Shown here: positions 6,708 through 8,856 of the stretch, piece by piece
Position numbering within the stretch: position 1 is the stretch's first letter
Layout of the letters: every line of letters starts with the position of its first letter
Assembly: GCA_002309835.1 (NCBI GenBank)
Contig: DBYL01000003.1
Span: forward strand, 56,550 to 65,405
Length of the DNA stretch: 8,856 nucleotides
From: Bacteroidales bacterium UBA1187
GTDB taxonomy: Bacteria; Bacteroidota; Bacteroidia; Bacteroidales; Paludibacteraceae
Direction: 5' to 3'
Translations under genes and position numbers: made by a program
Notes under the pieces: model-generated
Databases searched by the model: none
Told to the model about the DNA's origin: nothing
Seen by the model: the letters and a program-made list of their open reading frames with translations, nothing else

Positions 6708-6738
6708 CAGCGCAAAATTGAAAGCGAGAAAAAACGCG

Positions 6739-8412
6739 ATGAGCGAGGTACACAAAATAGCCGTCATTGGCCTGCCGCAGAGCGGGAAAAGTTCGTTGAC
6801 GAAGGCGCTGCAGGGCTTGGCCAAACCGCATGACATCGAGTTTGTCGAGGTACATCACCCCGATGAACTGCATGGGCATACCTACGACGTGGTGCTGCAG
6901 GTGGTGGATGCCACGCGTCTCGAGGAGTCCCTCATGCTCACCCCGCATATCATCGACGAGCAGGAGAAAATCGTGCTGGCTATCGGTCGCTATGATCTGC
7001 TGCAGAAAACGGACCACTCGCTCGATATCCCCAAACTGGAGCAACTGATCGGTGTACCTACCTGTCGCGTATCGGTGCGCCTTAACTATGGCTTGCCGGA
7101 GTGCCTCGAGATCATCGAGCGCACCATCCATAAACCCGCTTCCACCGCGCACCCTATATACCACCTTCGTGACCAAGCGGACGAGGATACCTATCGCGCG
7201 TACGTGCACGGTATATTAACGGAAACGCTCACGCACGCGAAGGACGACAAGCATCAGACGCGTCTGGAGCGCATCGATAAGGTGCTGACCAACCCCTGGC
7301 TCGGATTCCCCATCATGATGGCGATTCTCTATTTCGTTTTCTGGTGCACGTTCACTCTCGGCGCGTACCCGCAGGAATGGATAGAAATGGGTATCGACGC
7401 GCTGAGTGATACGCTGCGCGGGGTAATGGAGCCGACTTGGTGGTCGTCGCTGCTGATCGACGGCGTGTTAGCGGGTGTCGGTGCAGTCTTGGCGTTCCTG
7501 CCGAATATCATCATCCTGTTCTTCTTCATCTCGCTCATGGAGGACTCGGGTTACATGGCTCGTGAGGCCTATATCATGGATGCTATCATGCACCGCGTCG
7601 GATTGCACGGACGTAGTTTCGTGCCGATGCTGATGGGCTTCGGATGCAACGTACCGGCTATCATGGCGGCGCGGGATATACAGAATCCCAAGGACCGCGT
7701 GCTGACGATGCTGATGGTGCCCTTCATGTCCTGTTCCGCCCGCCTGCCGGTATATATGCTGTTCGTAGATACATTCTTCGAGCACCATAAAGCGCTCGTC
7801 ATGATCTCCCTCTACGCCATCGGTATCTGCCTGTCTGTGCTATTCGCGCTTATCATGAAGCGCACGAGATGGTTCCGTCAGGATGATGACGATACAGTCA
7901 ACGAGTTGCCGGAGTTCCGCGTGCCAAAGGCCCGTAATACGGTTGCGCATATATGGGAACGCGTGGCGGACTATTTGCAGAAGATTTGTACGGTTATTTT
8001 ATGGGCTTCTGTCATCATCTGGGCGCTGGAGTATTTCCCGACGCAAGATCTCAACGACCTCGAGCACTCCTATCTGGCGTCTATCGGTCAGTTTGTAGCT
8101 CCGTTGATGGAACCGCTGGGCTTCGATTGGAAGATGTCGGTTTGCTTGATCACAGGTCTGCCGGCTAAAGAGGCCATTGTCTCTACGCTCGCCATCCTCT
8201 ATGGCGGAGATATCAGTGCCGCGGGCTTCACGCCGCTCACCGCCTATTCATTCATGCTCTTCGTGCTGCTCTATTTCCCCTGCGTGGCCACGATTGCTAC
8301 CTTGCATCGCGAGGCAGGCAAACAATGGGCGTGGTTCACGGTGGTACACAGTCTCTTCCTCGCTTGGTTTATCTCATTTATTGTATATCAAATAGGTAGT
8401 TTATTCATATGA
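6739..8412 (+). CDS. feoB: FeoB-like metal transporter with a shortened, degenerate GTPase domain
   Basis: This 557-residue protein has the membrane core of FeoB, the inner-membrane ferrous iron permease. It shows MEDSGYMAREAYIMD (267-281), GFGCNVPAIMAARDI (300-314, Cys303), PFMSCSARLPVY (328-339, Cys332), LPAKEAIVSTLAILYG (474-489) and YFPCVATIA (512-520). The cytosolic N-terminus keeps a P-loop, GLPQSGKS (11-18), and the VVDATRLEESLMLT segment (55-68). The G2 motif (VGNWPGVT type) is absent, the G3 DLPG is replaced around EVHHPDEL (37-44), and the G4 N[KM]xD reads GRYD (83-86). G1 to G4 is about 35 residues shorter than in typical FeoB. No FeoA domain or gene is present. The ATG at 6739 is preferred over an in-frame TTG at 6718, which sits next to the promoter -7 box. 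The gene overlaps the next by 4 nt. Transport of a divalent metal is likely; Fe(II) is an assumption. Confidence 0.85.
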   Translation: MSEVHKIAVIGLPQSGKSSLTKALQGLAKPHDIEFVEVHHPDELHGHTYDVVLQVVDATRLEESLMLTPHIIDEQEKIVLAIGRYDLLQKTDHSLDIPKLEQLIGVPTCRVSVRLNYGLPECLEIIERTIHKPASTAHPIYHLRDQADEDTYRAYVHGILTETLTHAKDDKHQTRLERIDKVLTNPWLGFPIMMAILYFVFWCTFTLGAYPQEWIEMGIDALSDTLRGVMEPTWWSSLLIDGVLAGVGAVLAFLPNIIILFFFISLMEDSGYMAREAYIMDAIMHRVGLHGRSFVPMLMGFGCNVPAIMAARDIQNPKDRVLTMLMVPFMSCSARLPVYMLFVDTFFEHHKALVMISLYAIGICLSVLFALIMKRTRWFRQDDDDTVNELPEFRVPKARNTVAHIWERVADYLQKICTVILWASVIIWALEYFPTQDLNDLEHSYLASIGQFVAPLMEPLGFDWKMSVCLITGLPAKEAIVSTLAILYGGDISAAGFTPLTAYSFMLFVLLYFPCVATIATLHREAGKQWAWFTVVHSLFLAWFISFIVYQIGSLFI

Positions 8413-8738
8413 AACGTATTCTCATTATACTGATGGCGCTGCTGCCATTGGTAGGCATCTATGCCAAAACAGACAAACAAGTGGTAGTGCTCTCATGCGA
8501 CCTGCATTGCAAAGGTTGTTGCGATAAGATCATGAAGAATATCGCTTTTGAGAAAGGCGTCAAGGATCTGGTATGTGACCTAAAGACAAAGACGGTAACC
8601 GTCACCTACGACGCCTCCAAGACCGATGTCCCCACGCTCCTTAAGGCTTTTGAGAAAATAGGCAAGCCGGCAAAGGTGAAGGCGAAGGACGAACCGAAAG
8701 AGACCGATGCGCAGACTGGCGCAACCACACTGCAGTAA
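8409..8738 (+). CDS. Small exported heavy-metal-associated (HMA) domain protein
   Basis: The 109-residue product starts with a signal peptide (basic MKR, hydrophobic core 4-17, likely cleavage after A19). One HMA domain of the beta-alpha-beta-beta-alpha-beta type follows at about 25-88. The metal-binding loop reads CDLHCKGCCDKI, with the CxxC pair C34 and C37 plus C30, C38 and C56. The residue two before the first CxxC cysteine (position 32) is Leu and position 33 is His, rather than the common M-x-C pattern. The tail (91-109) is charged and probably disordered. Relatives include MerP-like periplasmic metal binders. The ATG lies inside the FeoB-like stop region (ATGA, 8409-8412), so translation is probably coupled and the protein may deliver metal to, or take it from, that transporter. 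Metal identity is unknown; Cu(I), Zn or Fe are possible. Confidence 0.82.
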   Translation: MKRILIILMALLPLVGIYAKTDKQVVVLSCDLHCKGCCDKIMKNIAFEKGVKDLVCDLKTKTVTVTYDASKTDVPTLLKAFEKIGKPAKVKAKDEPKETDAQTGATTLQ

Positions 8739-8740
8739 TA

Positions 8741-8772
8741 AAAAATAGACGCCCGTTCGGACGTCTATTTTT
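8741..8772. terminator. Bidirectional rho-independent terminator
   Basis: AAAAATAGACG (8741-8751) and CGTCTATTTTT (8762-8772) form an 11-bp perfect stem, extended by CC/GG (8753-8754 with 8759-8760) around a GTTC loop. It has a T-run on the + strand and, read in reverse, a TTTTTTATT tail. It sits 2 nt after the HMA gene stop and would also serve the convergent - strand gene. Confidence 0.88.
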
Positions 8773-8802
8773 GTACGGTTAGTTCCGCACGGCTGTTCGC
8801 CT

Positions 8803-8817
8803 GCGGAGGCTCTCCGC
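8803..8817 (-). other. Short GC hairpin directly after the - strand stop codon
   Basis: GCGGAG and CTCCGC form a 6-bp stem with a 3-nt loop immediately downstream of the - strand TAA. No T-run follows on that strand, so it is not a full terminator itself, but it could protect the mRNA 3' end ahead of the terminator at 8741-8772. An overlapping alternative hairpin at 8785-8806 is also possible. Confidence 0.35.
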
Positions 8818-8856
8818 TTACTTGAGCTCTGCAAGATACTTAATGGTACGAACCAT
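8818..8856 (-). CDS. gap: C-terminal end of a convergent gene, plausibly glyceraldehyde-3-phosphate dehydrogenase (5' end outside the window)
   Basis: Read from the right edge, the frame gives MVRTIKYLAELK and then TAA at 8820-8818. Bacteroidetes type I GAPDH proteins often end in a similar segment (an SYT-x-QMVRTI-type helix shortly before the stop), so this identification is suggested from memory. Only 12 residues are visible, none of them catalytic. The coding reading is supported by a terminator placed correctly for a - strand gene. The Met shown need not be the start codon. If correct, the enzyme is the cytosolic glycolytic NAD-dependent GAPDH. Confidence 0.45.
   Translation of the reverse strand: MVRTIKYLAELK

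Noticed and set aside
6718..6738. TTG at 6718 as start of the feoB-like gene
   Set aside because: It is only about 5 nt from the predicted transcription start. The ATG at 6739 directly precedes the P-loop strand, as in other FeoB proteins.
6670..6738. Fur- or DtxR-like operator in front of the feoB-like gene
   Set aside because: No convincing palindrome was found besides the promoter; the short GCGCAAAATT stretch is not a recognisable operator.

Overview
The window looks like chromosomal DNA from a member of the Bacteroidota, most likely the order Bacteroidales. Three signs support this: promoters of the Bacteroidetes type (TTTG, a 19-20 nt spacer, then TAnnTTTG), start codons without evident Shine-Dalgarno sequences, and a serine palmitoyltransferase-type gene (sphingolipid synthesis is typical of this phylum). 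Genes are tightly packed and nearly all the sequence is coding. There is no tRNA, rRNA, CRISPR array, transposase or phage gene.

Left block (1-3046, + strand): the 3' end of malate dehydrogenase (mdh), a serine palmitoyltransferase-like enzyme, a short-chain dehydrogenase/reductase that could be the next sphingoid-base enzyme, and an LD-carboxypeptidase. Gaps are 1 and 13 nt, then a 1-nt overlap, so this is probably one operon.

Centre (2978-5186): a lipoprotein consisting only of a 5'-nucleotidase C-terminal domain lies on the - strand. Its last 22 codons overlap the last 22 codons of the carboxypeptidase gene in exact antiparallel codon register. Its promoter interlocks with the divergent promoter of a MATE-family efflux gene. 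The MATE gene is followed after 1 nt by the dipeptidase gene pepD. pepD carries two repeat-like segments read through in frame: a four-unit heptamer run and a GC-rich palindromic element.

Right block (6670-8772, + strand): a recognisable promoter drives a FeoB-like transporter. Its membrane core is canonical, but its cytosolic GTPase domain is about 35 residues short and lacks recognisable G2, G3 and G4 motifs. The gene overlaps by 4 nt a small exported heavy-metal-associated (HMA) domain protein, suggesting a two-gene metal-handling unit. A bidirectional terminator follows. The last 39 bases appear to encode the C-terminus of a - strand gene, plausibly glyceraldehyde-3-phosphate dehydrogenase.

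The best candidate for something undescribed is the FeoB-like/HMA pair. The in-frame repeats in pepD and the codon-aligned antisense gene overlap come next. All identifications rest on motif recognition by eye; no database search was run.
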